A stretch of DNA of 64,000 bases from Dehalococcoidales bacterium (GCA_016926695.1 JAFGOB010000066.1:27991-91990); one strand, 5' to 3'. Shown: positions 45,540 to 55,365, counted from the stretch's first letter. Translations and numbers: made by a program. The notes: generated by a model from the sequence alone, not told the origin.

Positions 45540-46140
45540 ATACGGCATGGTTATTGACCTTAAAAGGTGTATCGGCTGCGATACCTGTACCCTGGCCTGC
45601 AAGTCCGCTAATGCTACTCAGAGAGGCGTTCTCTGGAACCGCGTTTTGAAATATGAGACGGGTAAATATCCTGATGCTAAACTCTCTTTCATGCCGGTGA
45701 CCTGTATGCACTGTGAGGAACCTGCCTGTGAGCAGGTATGCCCTTCGGGAGCGACCCTCAAGCGTGCTGACGGTATCGTGTCGATTAACAGCGATAAATG
45801 CATCGGATGCCGCTATTGCATGATAGCCTGCCCTTACACCGCAAGATACTATTTTGACAGGGTACGCAGCTTCTATCCTCAACATGAGACCCCGTTTGAA
45901 AAAGACTACCGGAATAAACACAGGCCGGGATCGGTCCAGAAATGCGACTTCTGCCTGGAAAGAGTCGAGCAGGGACTGGATCCGGCCTGCGTGGCGGCCT
46001 GTCCGACCGATGCCCGTGTTTTCGGCGACCTGGATGATCCCGCCAGCCGGATCTCCCTGCTGATAGGATCAAAAAAGGGCTTTGTGCTCAGTCCGGAGAT
46101 GAATACCCGTCCTTCTGTATATTACTTGCCGGGAGATTGA
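45532..46140 (+). CDS. Four-cluster ferredoxin-type electron transfer subunit
   Basis: A 202-residue protein with four [4Fe-4S] motif groups: CIGCDTCTLAC (about 13-23), CMHCEEPACEQVC (about 60-73), CIGCRYCMIAC (about 89-99) and CDFCLERVEQG with CVAACP (about 139-161). This is the layout of PsrB/DmsB/NrfC proteins, which pass electrons between a membrane quinol-linked subunit and the molybdenum subunit. Its ATG overlaps the end of the catalytic gene by 8 bases, and the membrane gene follows after 9 bases. No signal peptide. Confidence 0.95.
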   Translation: MVRYGMVIDLKRCIGCDTCTLACKSANATQRGVLWNRVLKYETGKYPDAKLSFMPVTCMHCEEPACEQVCPSGATLKRADGIVSINSDKCIGCRYCMIACPYTARYYFDRVRSFYPQHETPFEKDYRNKHRPGSVQKCDFCLERVEQGLDPACVAACPTDARVFGDLDDPASRISLLIGSKKGFVLSPEMNTRPSVYYLPGD

Positions 46141-46149
46141 GGTGAAATA

Positions 46150-47100
46150 ATGTCGCTCATTCGAAGAGAAAATACACAGAAAGAGTGGGGCGGGAAGATA
46201 GCTGCTTATCTGTTCCTGGCGGGAGCGGGGGCGGGGGCGTACCTGGTTGCTTTCATTGCGGTACTGGTCAGACCGGGACTTTCATCACTCGTCGTGACCG
46301 CGGTATTGCTGAGTTTTTTCCTGTTAATCGCGGGTACCGCCTTCCTGGTTTTCGACCTCGGCAAAAAGTCCCTTGCCTTCCTGGCCTTTTCCCGGCCCTC
46401 TCGTTCCTGGATCTCGCGCGGGACCATCATTATAACAGCCTTTCTTCTTCTTGATTTTGTTTATATTGTGACGGGAGTCTGGCCCGCTGCCGGGCACGAT
46501 CTGGCTTCGGTCCCGTTGCTTGTCCTGGGTTCTTTAACAGCAGCGGCAGCCCTGCTGGTCCTCACCTATACCGGGATGGTACTGGGGGCAGCTAGACCGG
46601 TAGAATTCTGGAATCCAGGTTTCCTGGTCGTTTTGTTCCTGGTATCGGGAATTTCATCAGGTATAGCCGGCACTGTTCTCTGCCTTTCTGTATACGGCCT
46701 TTTCCCCGGACGGGAAACGGAAAACACCCTTGAGTTCCTGGCAGCCTGCGGCGCGGCGGCTCTTGCACTGGAAGCCGCCGTCTTGGGCCTTTACCTTTTT
46801 TCCATGTCCCGCCGTGCGCCGTCCAGTGCCTCTGTCCTCATCGTCACCGGCGGAAGCCTCAGCCGTATGTTTTGGGGCGCTGTCGTTGCCAGTTTGCTGA
46901 TTAACCTGGCCTTTGATTGCTGTGTCGCATGTTCTTATAGCGCCAGCGCGTTACATCTGCCGGTACCTGCTATCGCAGTCAGCCTGCTGGGACTGCTGAG
47001 CGGGTTCATGCTGAGATACATCATCGTCGCCGGCGGAGTAGCCGCACCTGTTAATATCGGTGGCAGGCTTGTTCCGGCGCCCCGGGTAACGATATCCTGA
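46150..47100 (+). CDS. NrfD/PsrC-type membrane subunit
   Basis: A 316-residue protein with about eight membrane helices and almost no soluble loops. The first helix has AAYLFLAGAGAGAYLVAF, a glycine/alanine-rich pattern typical of NrfD/PsrC subunits, and MLRYIIVAGGV near the C-terminus is also family-like. It anchors the complex and exchanges electrons with the quinone pool. Third and last gene of the operon, converging on lhr with 78 bases between. Confidence 0.88.
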   Translation: MSLIRRENTQKEWGGKIAAYLFLAGAGAGAYLVAFIAVLVRPGLSSLVVTAVLLSFFLLIAGTAFLVFDLGKKSLAFLAFSRPSRSWISRGTIIITAFLLLDFVYIVTGVWPAAGHDLASVPLLVLGSLTAAAALLVLTYTGMVLGAARPVEFWNPGFLVVLFLVSGISSGIAGTVLCLSVYGLFPGRETENTLEFLAACGAAALALEAAVLGLYLFSMSRRAPSSASVLIVTGGSLSRMFWGAVVASLLINLAFDCCVACSYSASALHLPVPAIAVSLLGLLSGFMLRYIIVAGGVAAPVNIGGRLVPAPRVTIS

Positions 47101-47178
47101 AACCCTCTCCCGGCTCCTTTCTCCGTGCCAGCGCGGTCATTTCCACTGAAAAGGCGCCGGCCATATCGCGGGCTCAAA

Positions 47179-50100
47179 TCACGTATTCACTGTACCCGTC
47201 TTGCGGTATAGCGTAACGTACTCGCCCTCATTGAGGGCATCGAAACCTGACTTCAATACGGCGACATAGGGACTTTGTACCGCCTTTTCGCCATTGATGG
47301 TTTCAATGATGATCCGGCGAAGGGGCTGGAACTGCCTGGTAAGCAGATGCCGCAGAAAACCAAGATATTCCGGCAGATGCCCGTCCTCCGCTGTCACATT
47401 GATATGCAAAGTACGTCCGTTGCGCTGTGATATAACCACCAGCCGGCTGCCGTGATAGACCAGGTGATTGCCTTCAATGCGTTTGGGCAGCTCATGCTTG
47501 ATTTCTTCTATCTGAACTCCGCATAACGAGGCCGGATCGCAGGCGTTCAGCCAGTATATCCTCTCGGATAGCCTGCTTTGCAGCACCTGCAATGCCTGGG
47601 GAGACATGAACTGCGGTCCAGGAATATCACGGAAAAAATAACCGGAAAGTACCTCTCCCGATAGCTCCATCAACCTCAGCGCCCGGAATATCTTTCCCCA
47701 GCGGAAGAGCACTGATTCCCTTTCCAGTAGCTCGCGGAAAAGGATGCCGTATCGGTCCAGCAGTATCCTCACACGGTCTTTCATCCTCTCTTCCGACTCA
47801 AGAAGGTCGTCGGCAGGCTGGGAGGGAGGAAGCAGGAACCAGTTGCCCGCGAAGGGCAGTGTGGATTTCCACATCGAGAAGCTTATCCTTCCGGAATGGC
47901 GTCCGCTGTAGCGGCTGTGCGGCCTTGACGGCCGTACTATCTCGGGCGCTTTAAAGTTGTTCATGATCCCCTTGCGCAGGGCTGCATAGCTGTCGTTGCT
48001 GATCCGCCCACGCCATACCCCTTCCCACAGACGGTCCGACAGCTCGTCGGGACGGTAGCCCGTAACCGTTAAAAGGTTGGAAAAATTGTATCGTCCCATG
48101 GCATCGGGGAAAATGCCGGCCTGCTTCCGGGCAGGGTCCGGAGGGATATCCTCCCCGGCCTGGCCTGCGATATCATCCTTCAGCAATGGCAGTTCTGCCT
48201 CAAAACAGAAAGCCGCCGTGCGCTTTTCGCCTCCAACCCACCTCAGATCGCCTTCCTGCATAACCGTGTCCAGCCAGTTGCCGGAATAGGAGCTGAGCCT
48301 GGCGGGTAAGATCTCCGATTCCCATAGCTCCGTCGCTTCCGGTAAACAGCGCACTTGTTCAAGCAGGTGGAACAGCCTGTCCACATCTCCGCCTTCCTCG
48401 CCGATACCCTGGTATTGGGCCAGAAATTGAGGCAGCAGCTTGATATCTTTCGCCTCGATAGCCGGCACGGCTGCGCGACGCGCCATACGCAACAAGATTT
48501 CGTAATTTTCACTGTCGCAGACCTGTTCTCCGCCGGCTCCTGTTACCAGTTGTCCCGTGATCGCCTTTTGAGATTCGACCAGGTCCTCCAGCACCAGTAT
48601 CAGGTCGGCCAGACTGATCCCCAGTGTATTGCTGATGGAGGTGAACCCGATGGGACCGTAGAACTGAAGCCATTCACCCAGGATCGTAACAAACATCTCA
48701 TCGCTGTCGCCGTCTTGAATTGCCGTGGTACCCCTGTCGTAAGACGGTACTTCGCTATCAGGCATCAGAGGCTGAGTTATGATGTCGGTATTGCTGTAAA
48801 GGCCATAGCTTATCCTGGGCAGGTCCTCGATGGCTGCGATAAGCGGCTCTGAGGCTTCCGGAGGCAGTATCCTGGTCAGCCTGCCGGAGACGGATTCCAG
48901 CGTCTTCTCTTTGCTTATGCCGTGGTCGCGATATATCGCCCGCAGCAGGTCTTCCCACTCCGCAGCCGGAATAAGCAGCCTTTCTTTGACCCAGTCCACC
49001 AGCTCGCGTGGATCTTCAGGTGAGTAGCCGGGGGCCAGGCGGCGGCGTTTCCGCTCAAATTGCTCCACCAGTTCCCGGTTGACCGTGGGACGAATGCTCG
49101 GAGTAAAAACAACATGCTGTAGCAGGTCATCGCGCAGCCTTGAGGCAGTGCCGGCCGCAGGCTCGTCTCCCATGTACATGTAATCATTGGTCTGACGCCA
49201 GACGATGTGCTGCGCCATCGGACTCATGGCGGCGGTGTGCGCCTCGGACCAGTGGATCACTCCCGATTCCAGCTCGGCCAGTACCTGCTTGAGACTAACC
49301 AGATCGAATTCATCCGCCAGACAGCTTCGCCAGGCCTCCAGCAGGATCGGAAAGTCCTCGTACCCGCTAACGGCGTTCAGCAGTTTCTGGGACCTCAACC
49401 GGTTCATCCACAGAGGCATTCTTTCGCCCATCCTGCTGCGCGGCAGCAGTAAGGCCCGACCGGCGCATTCTCTGAACCTGGCTCCAAAAAAACCCGATTT
49501 CTCAAGCCGCCGCCTGAGCAGTGATTCCACCCTGTTGCTTGATACCAGCGACAATACCTCGCCGCTCTGCATCTCCGGCGGCAACTGGAATACGATACAA
49601 TCATTGCTGGTATATATTTCCAGCCGCTGTCCGGACCGTTCTTCCCAGGCCGCTTCCAGCGCCATCGACAGGGGTCGGTTCACCCTGTTGCCCCATATCG
49701 TATGCAGTACCAGTTGGTTCCCGGGTGCGCCCCCCGGACCGGAGCTTACGGCTTCCACCAGCACATGGTGCCTGTGCGGCAGGTCGCTGCCGGTGCTGTC
49801 CTTTTGCCGCTTTAAATAGGCGATCAGCTCCTCCGCCGCAGCCCTGTCCATGTTGTTCTCACGCTCCAGCAGATCGGCCAGGTCCGGGTCTTCCAGCCTT
49901 GCGTTAGCCAGCTCAAGGAACCGGCCGATCAACTCCGAAAAGTGGAAGTCCCTGTAGTTGTCCTCCCCCCGCCAGAAAGGCGCCGCCATCGCACCGGGGC
50001 TTCCCGGCAGGACAAAGACGTCGTTGTGTGTGATGCGTTCTATCCTCCAGTTCTGGGCGCCCAGTGAAAAGGTCTTGCCGGCTTCAGATTCCCAGACAAA

Positions 50101-51672
50101 CTCCTCGTCAAGCTCTCCGATCAGCGCCCGGCTGTCCCGGTGCCGGAGGTGAAAATAGCCCCGGTCGGGTATGACTCCTCCCGATGTGTATATTGCCAGT
50201 AAGGCCCCTTTTTTAGCCACTACGGTGTTGTCCAGCCTGTCAATCGATACCTGGGGCCTGAGCTCCCTGATCTGGCTGTCGGCATAACGTCCGGCCAGCA
50301 TTTTCAGCACCAGGTCGAACTGTTCACGGCTCAGATCGCGGTAGGCGAAACTGGCCGTTACTTGTCTGTAAAGATCGTCAATATCCCATTTCTCAACGCT
50401 CGTCATGGATACAATAACCTGTGCCAGCACATCCAGAGGACGGTTGATCGGCTTGACTGTTTCCATGTCCTGCCTGGTAATCGCGGGAGAGAGCACCGCC
50501 GCTTCAAGCAGATCATGCGGATGGGTAGGAAAGATGGTACCCCGGCAGGTCTGCCCCACCCGGTGCCCCGCCCGGCCCACACGCTGTATCGCGGATGAAA
50601 TGGAGTTGGGCGATTGCACCAGTACCACTTCATCCAGGACTCCGATGTCGATGCCCAGCTCCAGGGAGTTTGTCGCTATCACCGCTTTCAGCTCCCCTTC
50701 CCTTAGCCTCTTTTCTACCTCATTGCGTATCTCGCGTGACAGGGAGCCGTGATGCACATAGGCGATCGGCTGCTCTTCTTCCTCGTTTATATTCAGGGCC
50801 AGTTTCTCGCAGAGACGCCGGCTGTTGGCGAAAACAAGCGTGGAGTTATTGCGCTTTATTATTTCCTTCAGACTGGCCGTCAGAGGGGTCCATATCGTAT
50901 CCCTCTCCCCGCCGATTTCGGGTTCGGGATAGCTCACTCGCAGGTTGTAGCGTCTCGCGCCCGGGGTTGATATGGTCGCTACCTCCCGCGGCACGTAAAC
51001 GGGTTGTTTGGGGTCTCCTTCTATCCTGAAACCGCCGGCAAATCTGGCCGCCGGATCAAGCGATTTGATCGTCGCCGATAACACGATACGCTGGAACTCA
51101 CCGGAAAGGGGTACCAGCCTCTCCACGGCTGTCATCAGGTATACTCCCCGCTTGGTACCCAGCACGGCGTGTATCTCGTCAAGGATAACAGTGGCCAGGT
51201 TCTTCAGCATCATTCGCCCACCTGCGGAGCTTAATAGTAAATTCAGGCTCTCCGGTGTGGTAATCAGTATTTCAGGCGGATGACGCTGCATTCTGGCCCG
51301 CTCCGATTGCGCTGTGTCTCCGCTGCGGGTCAGTACCCTTATTTCGGGAAAATTTAAGCCTGCCTGCTCGAACATTTCCCGGATTTCTTTCAGGGGACGG
51401 ATAAGGTTGCGCTGTATGTCGTTATTCAGTGCCTTCAGCGGCGAGACATAAAGAATACCGGTACAGCCGGCTGGAAGCTGTCCCGTAACCAGCATGTTGA
51501 TCGCCCACAGGAACGCCGCCAGCGTCTTGCCGCTTCCGGTCGGCGCTGTAATGAGAACATGCCTGTTGCCGGAGATCTGCTCCCAGCTCTGCCTTTGAAT
51601 GTCAGTCGGCTCGCCGATCTCCTCCAGGAACCATCGACTGATAAGGGGATGAAATCGCGATAAAACTTCCAT
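47179..51672 (-). CDS. lhr: Lhr-type ATP-dependent DNA helicase
   Basis: A 1497-residue superfamily 2 helicase of the long bacterial Lhr type. Walker A is TAPTGSGKTLAAF (about 40-52), motif II is LDEIHAVLG, motif III is LSATIK, and motif VI is QRVGRAGHR. These are followed by the winged-helix and Lhr-core domains and a long C-terminal Lhr extension (about 900-1490). It unwinds DNA and RNA-DNA hybrids in repair. The gene starts 11 bases after the MscS gene on the same strand, so the two form an operon. Confidence 0.95.
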   Translation of the reverse strand: MEVLSRFHPLISRWFLEEIGEPTDIQRQSWEQISGNRHVLITAPTGSGKTLAAFLWAINMLVTGQLPAGCTGILYVSPLKALNNDIQRNLIRPLKEIREMFEQAGLNFPEIRVLTRSGDTAQSERARMQRHPPEILITTPESLNLLLSSAGGRMMLKNLATVILDEIHAVLGTKRGVYLMTAVERLVPLSGEFQRIVLSATIKSLDPAARFAGGFRIEGDPKQPVYVPREVATISTPGARRYNLRVSYPEPEIGGERDTIWTPLTASLKEIIKRNNSTLVFANSRRLCEKLALNINEEEEQPIAYVHHGSLSREIRNEVEKRLREGELKAVIATNSLELGIDIGVLDEVVLVQSPNSISSAIQRVGRAGHRVGQTCRGTIFPTHPHDLLEAAVLSPAITRQDMETVKPINRPLDVLAQVIVSMTSVEKWDIDDLYRQVTASFAYRDLSREQFDLVLKMLAGRYADSQIRELRPQVSIDRLDNTVVAKKGALLAIYTSGGVIPDRGYFHLRHRDSRALIGELDEEFVWESEAGKTFSLGAQNWRIERITHNDVFVLPGSPGAMAAPFWRGEDNYRDFHFSELIGRFLELANARLEDPDLADLLERENNMDRAAAEELIAYLKRQKDSTGSDLPHRHHVLVEAVSSGPGGAPGNQLVLHTIWGNRVNRPLSMALEAAWEERSGQRLEIYTSNDCIVFQLPPEMQSGEVLSLVSSNRVESLLRRRLEKSGFFGARFRECAGRALLLPRSRMGERMPLWMNRLRSQKLLNAVSGYEDFPILLEAWRSCLADEFDLVSLKQVLAELESGVIHWSEAHTAAMSPMAQHIVWRQTNDYMYMGDEPAAGTASRLRDDLLQHVVFTPSIRPTVNRELVEQFERKRRRLAPGYSPEDPRELVDWVKERLLIPAAEWEDLLRAIYRDHGISKEKTLESVSGRLTRILPPEASEPLIAAIEDLPRISYGLYSNTDIITQPLMPDSEVPSYDRGTTAIQDGDSDEMFVTILGEWLQFYGPIGFTSISNTLGISLADLILVLEDLVESQKAITGQLVTGAGGEQVCDSENYEILLRMARRAAVPAIEAKDIKLLPQFLAQYQGIGEEGGDVDRLFHLLEQVRCLPEATELWESEILPARLSSYSGNWLDTVMQEGDLRWVGGEKRTAAFCFEAELPLLKDDIAGQAGEDIPPDPARKQAGIFPDAMGRYNFSNLLTVTGYRPDELSDRLWEGVWRGRISNDSYAALRKGIMNNFKAPEIVRPSRPHSRYSGRHSGRISFSMWKSTLPFAGNWFLLPPSQPADDLLESEERMKDRVRILLDRYGILFRELLERESVLFRWGKIFRALRLMELSGEVLSGYFFRDIPGPQFMSPQALQVLQSRLSERIYWLNACDPASLCGVQIEEIKHELPKRIEGNHLVYHGSRLVVISQRNGRTLHINVTAEDGHLPEYLGFLRHLLTRQFQPLRRIIIETINGEKAVQSPYVAVLKSGFDALNEGEYVTLYRKTGTVNT

Positions 51673-51683
51673 GTGACCTGTCT

Positions 51684-52535
51684 TTAGTTCTTGCCGGGTA
51701 TAGCCGGTGCGTTGCCGAAATATACCTTGGTGTGCGGCCAGGGTATTTCAATGCCCTCACTGTCAAACGTATTCTTGATTCGTAGCCGCAGTTCTCCCAT
51801 TATATCCCACTGGCGCGCCGGTTTGGTATCCCCCAGGATCTTGATATCAATACCGGAGTCCCCCAGGTTGTCCACCCTCAGCACGGAAGGAGCGGATATG
51901 AAGTCGTCTTTCCATTTGGGGTCCTCGGACATTTCACGGCAGATTCGATTGATGATTTCAATAACCCTGCCCAGGTTCTCCCCGTAACCCACCGAGATAT
52001 TGAGGTTGACGCGCGAATACTTACTGGTGAAATTGGTTGACACTTCTACTTTCCCGTTCGGTATGGAATGCACTTTCGCATCCAGGTCCCTTAAAATAGT
52101 ACGCCGCAAAGTAATATCCTCAACAGACCCGCTGATTCCGGCTATGGTAACTACATCCCCTATCCTGTACTGGTCCTCGAATAAAATAAAAAAACCGGTA
52201 ATAAAGTCCCTCACCAGGTTCTGGGCGGCGAAAGCGATAGCCAGACCGCCGACCCCGATACCGGCTATAAGCGTGGCGATATTGACGCCGAACTCGGGAA
52301 GAATGGTAATAACAGCCACGATCAGGATGATAACTCCCGTAATGGTTATCAGAATTGAAGACAGGGTATCCGTCCTCTTCTTGATTTCCGCATCCAGTTC
52401 TCCGGCCATCCTGCGTGAAATGAATCTTCTGATCAGTCCGGGTATCAGGAATTTGAATATAAAATACAGGACGACAGCAACCGCGATGATGATTACAACC
52501 CGAATGCCCTTTGCTATGAACCAATCGTACAACAC
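51684..52535 (-). CDS. mscS: Small-conductance mechanosensitive channel (MscS family)
   Basis: A 283-residue protein with an N-terminal membrane helix (about 8-30), a second hydrophobic region (about 58-85) and the Gly/Ala-rich pore helix IATLIAGIGVGGLAIAFAAQ (about 85-104). The beta domain carries RRTILRDLDAKVHSIPNGK, and a C-terminal mixed domain ends in IPWPHTKVYFG. It opens under membrane tension to release solutes. First gene of an operon with lhr. Confidence 0.93.
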   Translation of the reverse strand: MLYDWFIAKGIRVVIIIAVAVVLYFIFKFLIPGLIRRFISRRMAGELDAEIKKRTDTLSSILITITGVIILIVAVITILPEFGVNIATLIAGIGVGGLAIAFAAQNLVRDFITGFFILFEDQYRIGDVVTIAGISGSVEDITLRRTILRDLDAKVHSIPNGKVEVSTNFTSKYSRVNLNISVGYGENLGRVIEIINRICREMSEDPKWKDDFISAPSVLRVDNLGDSGIDIKILGDTKPARQWDIMGELRLRIKNTFDSEGIEIPWPHTKVYFGNAPAIPGKN

Positions 52536-52848
52536 CTGTATCCTCCTTTTATCGAGTCTCTAGTATTGAGTGTATTATACAACGGTAGTTTTTAGTGCGG
52601 AAAGGACGCTGGTACTTATGGATAGTACATCGAACCCCCCGCCCATCCAACTTGTTCCTCTCGTAAAGGAAGACGGGAGATGGATTTTCCCTTTCCCATT
52701 TCCTCTCCCCAACGTGGTGAAAGGGCCTGAACGAAGTTCAGGATCGAAGTAAGGGGACATCTTGAAAACCGGTCGCTGCGGATCGCCGGGGCCGCCGGTA
52801 GGTCAGGCTGAGCTCATCGATATGCTCAGCCTGACCTATCATTTGCTG
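52536..52848. other. Intergenic region with repeat copy D
   Basis: Contains the dispersed repeat at 52650-52760. Just before the stop of the epimerase gene, GTCAGGCTGAGC (52802-52813) and GCTCAGCCTGAC (52825-52836) are perfect complements, separated by 11 bases; this 12-base hairpin may end the minus-strand epimerase transcript. The mscS promoter should lie in the left part. Confidence 0.55.
52650..52760. repeat. Dispersed palindromic intergenic repeat, copy D
   Basis: Shares CTCGTAAAGGAAGACGGGAG and ATGGATTTTCCCTTTCCCAT with the other copies, then CCTCTCCCC, an internal CCTGAAC/GTTCAGG inverted repeat, and the ending AAGGGGACAT. It lacks the CCCCGTG palindrome of copies B and C. Confidence 0.7.
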
Positions 52849-54015
52849 TTATTTCACTACCACGGGGTATTTTCCCGGTGTAGCCAGTCTCTTCACAACC
52901 TCTTCATTGAGTTCTACCCCCAGACCCGGGCCCTCGGGCGGATAAAGACAGCCGTCTTCATATCGTATCGGCTTTGTCGCCAGGTCGTTTTCCAGGGTGA
53001 CGTTGATCGTGCTATGAATATTAAAAAGGTTGAGAGGACCGATGGACTCCTGTTCCACCCTTCCGATCCACTCGGTCGCCGCCAGGAAATGTGCGTTTGC
53101 CGCCGCTCCAAGCGATGTATCGATCATACACCCTGTCATAACCATCATGCCGGCAGCCTGCGCTATGGTTACCCACTTCTGCGATTTGTGGATACCCCCC
53201 GCTTTGGGTACCTTCAGGAAAAATCCGTCCACGGCATCGCGTTGCAGTAGTTTGATCAGGTCGTTAAGCTCGGCGGCGGATTCATCGGCGAATATCGGTA
53301 CATCCACCTTTCTGCGCAGGCGCGCCAGACCGTCGATGTCCCACCAGGGTATAGGTTGTTCAGCCAGGAATAGATCGAATTTTGCGGCCTTCTTAAGATA
53401 TCGCAGGGCCTGGAAATAGTGCCAGCCGCCGTTGGTATCGGTCATAATCTTGATGTCCTTGCCCACGGCTTCCCTTAACGCTCCCGTCATTTCAACATCC
53501 TCATCGACGGAGTGTGCCCCTACCTTCAGTTTCAGGGCCTTGAACCCGGCTTTGACCAGGGCGCGTCCCTCTGCCGCTACCTCTTCATTCGTTCCGGATG
53601 ACATAACGAATGCCAGCGGTATTTTGGGATTGGAAAGACCGCCCAGGACCTGGTATACGGGCATCCCCGTCGCTTTGCCCATGATGTCATGCAGCACATA
53701 GTCCACCACGGCCTTGGACTGGTTGTTCACCTTGACTGCTTTGTCCATCCTGGCGATGATCCTCTCGATATTAAACGGGTTCTCACCGATAAGGATGCCG
53801 GCGTATACCTTGCTTATATTGTGCATGATGGAGTCCTGGCTTTCCCCCATGTACCATAAAGAGGTGTCCCCGCATTCGCACACGCCTGTTATTCCTTCAT
53901 CCGTATGTATCTTCAGAACAACATCTTCTGAGACCGATGCGGTACCCCCGCCCATCTTCATTGGCTTGCTGAAAGGAATTGATACCGGGATACATTCTAT
54001 ACTGGTGATCTTCAT
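52849..54015 (-). CDS. Enolase-superfamily enzyme (muconate-lactonizing / dipeptide epimerase group)
   Basis: A 388-residue TIM-barrel enzyme of the mandelate racemase/MLE superfamily. The catalytic lysine motif KLKVG follows KAGFKAL (about 150-162). The metal ligands are MTDTNGG, LAEQPIPWWD and FADESA, and the second lysine is in FFLKVPKAGG. This K...D-E-D...K layout belongs to the MLE subgroup, which includes L-Ala-D/L-Glu epimerases, cis,cis-muconate cycloisomerases and N-acylamino acid racemases. I favour an epimerase role in peptide or amino-acid use, but the substrate loops cannot be read by eye. Confidence 0.9.
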   Translation of the reverse strand: MKITSIECIPVSIPFSKPMKMGGGTASVSEDVVLKIHTDEGITGVCECGDTSLWYMGESQDSIMHNISKVYAGILIGENPFNIERIIARMDKAVKVNNQSKAVVDYVLHDIMGKATGMPVYQVLGGLSNPKIPLAFVMSSGTNEEVAAEGRALVKAGFKALKLKVGAHSVDEDVEMTGALREAVGKDIKIMTDTNGGWHYFQALRYLKKAAKFDLFLAEQPIPWWDIDGLARLRRKVDVPIFADESAAELNDLIKLLQRDAVDGFFLKVPKAGGIHKSQKWVTIAQAAGMMVMTGCMIDTSLGAAANAHFLAATEWIGRVEQESIGPLNLFNIHSTINVTLENDLATKPIRYEDGCLYPPEGPGLGVELNEEVVKRLATPGKYPVVVK

Positions 54016-54293
54016 AAAAGCCTCCTCAATATTTGTTCTATCTCATTACTGAATAATAACGGGCTTTTCTCCTGAATTACCGTCTTATCTGTTTCATAAA
54101 ATAAAATTACACCGGCTAACGGCCTCAAGAAATGGATTTATATAGCCGTATTATAATACACTTGTTTCAAATTTTGCTATTATTGCAGACCGCCTGATAT
54201 TTTGTTCTCGCAGAATGTTTTGTAGTCGCTTTCATCGAGGATCATCGCCCGACAGAACGGTTCCGGTCTATAATACCGGTCGTTTAATCCGTG

Positions 54294-54323
54294 TTGACAA
54301 GATGATTTCTCACATTCTATAAT
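54294..54323 (+). promoter_or_regulatory. Sigma-70 promoter of the Ni/Co transport operon
   Basis: TTGACA (54294-54299), 18-base spacer, TATAAT (54318-54323); both hexamers are consensus. Confidence 0.7.
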
Positions 54324-54359
54324 AGCAACAAGTTGCAATTACAATATGTTTCATTGCCG

Positions 54360-54390
54360 TTCCAATGATAAAGTGCAAAACGCATTGGAA
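54360..54390 (+). repeat. Perfect 8-base inverted repeat in the operon leader
   Basis: TTCCAATG and CATTGGAA separated by 15 bases, about 35 bases after the expected transcription start. It could be an RNA hairpin or a regulator site overlapping the early transcript. Confidence 0.55.
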
Positions 54391-54609
54391 GCTGCGGCTG
54401 GCTGGCCGGTCTATTGTCTATCGTTTGTTCCACTTGGAAAACGGGCAGAGCAGAAATGCTGCCTGTATTTACCTGGTATTACGTCTGGCTGTAGCGGTAA
54501 ATCACACTCGAAACGCACCGCCCTGTAATCCGGATTGCAGGCCCGGATTCATGGACTTATTTCCGTGCGTTGACCCGTTGGTCAGCGAGATTTGTTAAGG
54601 AGGAGATCT

Positions 54610-55365
54610 ATGAAAAAGTTAATACTTGTACTGGCTGTTACAGCGTTGTTTGTTATCAGCTCAATACTCACCGGCTGCTCCGGAGACGGCAAAGTGGGAA
54701 CGCTTCAATTTTATGCCAACGGTGAAGACTTTGTACGCCAGGGCTTTGTTTCCAGGGACGGATGGAGTATTACCTTCGACCACGTGTATATTACACTGGA
54801 TGACATTGCCGCCTACCAGACCGACCCTCCCTACGATCCTCATGACGGCGGGAGTATCAAAGGCCAGGTCACTGTTAGCCTCGATAAGGCCTATACCATT
54901 GACCTGGCGGAGGGTGGAGAAGATGCTTCACCCATAATGGTCGGGGAAGTAAAGGATGTTTCTACCGGCCATTATAACGCCATTTCATGGAAGATGGTCA
55001 AGGCCGCCTCCGGCCCGGCCTCCGGTCATTCCCTGGTGATGATAGGGACCGCTGAGAAAGACGGTCAGGTGGTTGATTTTACCATCAATATTGACGCTGA
55101 ATGCAGCTACGAGGGCGGCGAATTCGTGGGTGACGAACGCAAGGGCATCCTGGAGGAAAACGGCATAGCCGACCTTGAGATGACCTTTCATTTCGACCAT
55201 ATCTTCGGCGATGCCGATACCCCGGCTGATGACGAGCTCAATCAGACTGCCCTTGGCTTCGCCTATTTTATCGATTATGCCGACGGCACTACGGCTGAGA
55301 TCGACATGGGTAAGATGCACCTGGGTCACGTTGGCGAAGGGCACTGCCACTGCGTTTGTAACTGA
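54610..55365 (+). CDS. Lipoprotein with His/Cys-rich C-terminus, first gene of Ni/Co transport operon
   Basis: A 251-residue exported lipoprotein. I start at ATG 54610, with AAGGAGGAG upstream, which begins the signal peptide KKLILVLAVTALF; the lipobox is ILTGC. The body is an acidic beta-rich domain (FDHVYITLDDIAAY, FDHIFGDADTPADDELNQ) that may resemble DUF4382-type domains, a weak guess. The final 15 residues, from HLGH to CHCVCN, contain three His and three Cys and look like a metal-binding tail. It lies 54 bases before the next gene of the operon. A metal-capture role outside the cell is inferred. Confidence 0.7.
   Translation: MKKLILVLAVTALFVISSILTGCSGDGKVGTLQFYANGEDFVRQGFVSRDGWSITFDHVYITLDDIAAYQTDPPYDPHDGGSIKGQVTVSLDKAYTIDLAEGGEDASPIMVGEVKDVSTGHYNAISWKMVKAASGPASGHSLVMIGTAEKDGQVVDFTINIDAECSYEGGEFVGDERKGILEENGIADLEMTFHFDHIFGDADTPADDELNQTALGFAYFIDYADGTTAEIDMGKMHLGHVGEGHCHCVCN

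Larger units (their letters stand above)
54016..54609. other. Divergent region with long leader of the Ni/Co operon
   Basis: About 590 bases. A good promoter at 54294-54323 would give a leader of about 280 bases. The leader contains the inverted repeats TTCCAATG/CATTGGAA (54360-54367 with 54383-54390) and TGACC/GGTCA near 54571-54584, close to the ribosome site. I looked for a cobalamin-riboswitch core and did not find one; a metal-sensing RNA or a NikR-type site remains possible. No gene is supported. Confidence 0.5.

Noticed and set aside
54324..54609. Possible cobalamin riboswitch before the Ni/Co operon
   Set aside because: The GGTGCAAATCC-type core, the CCCCGC block and the B12 box GCCACTG are all missing there.
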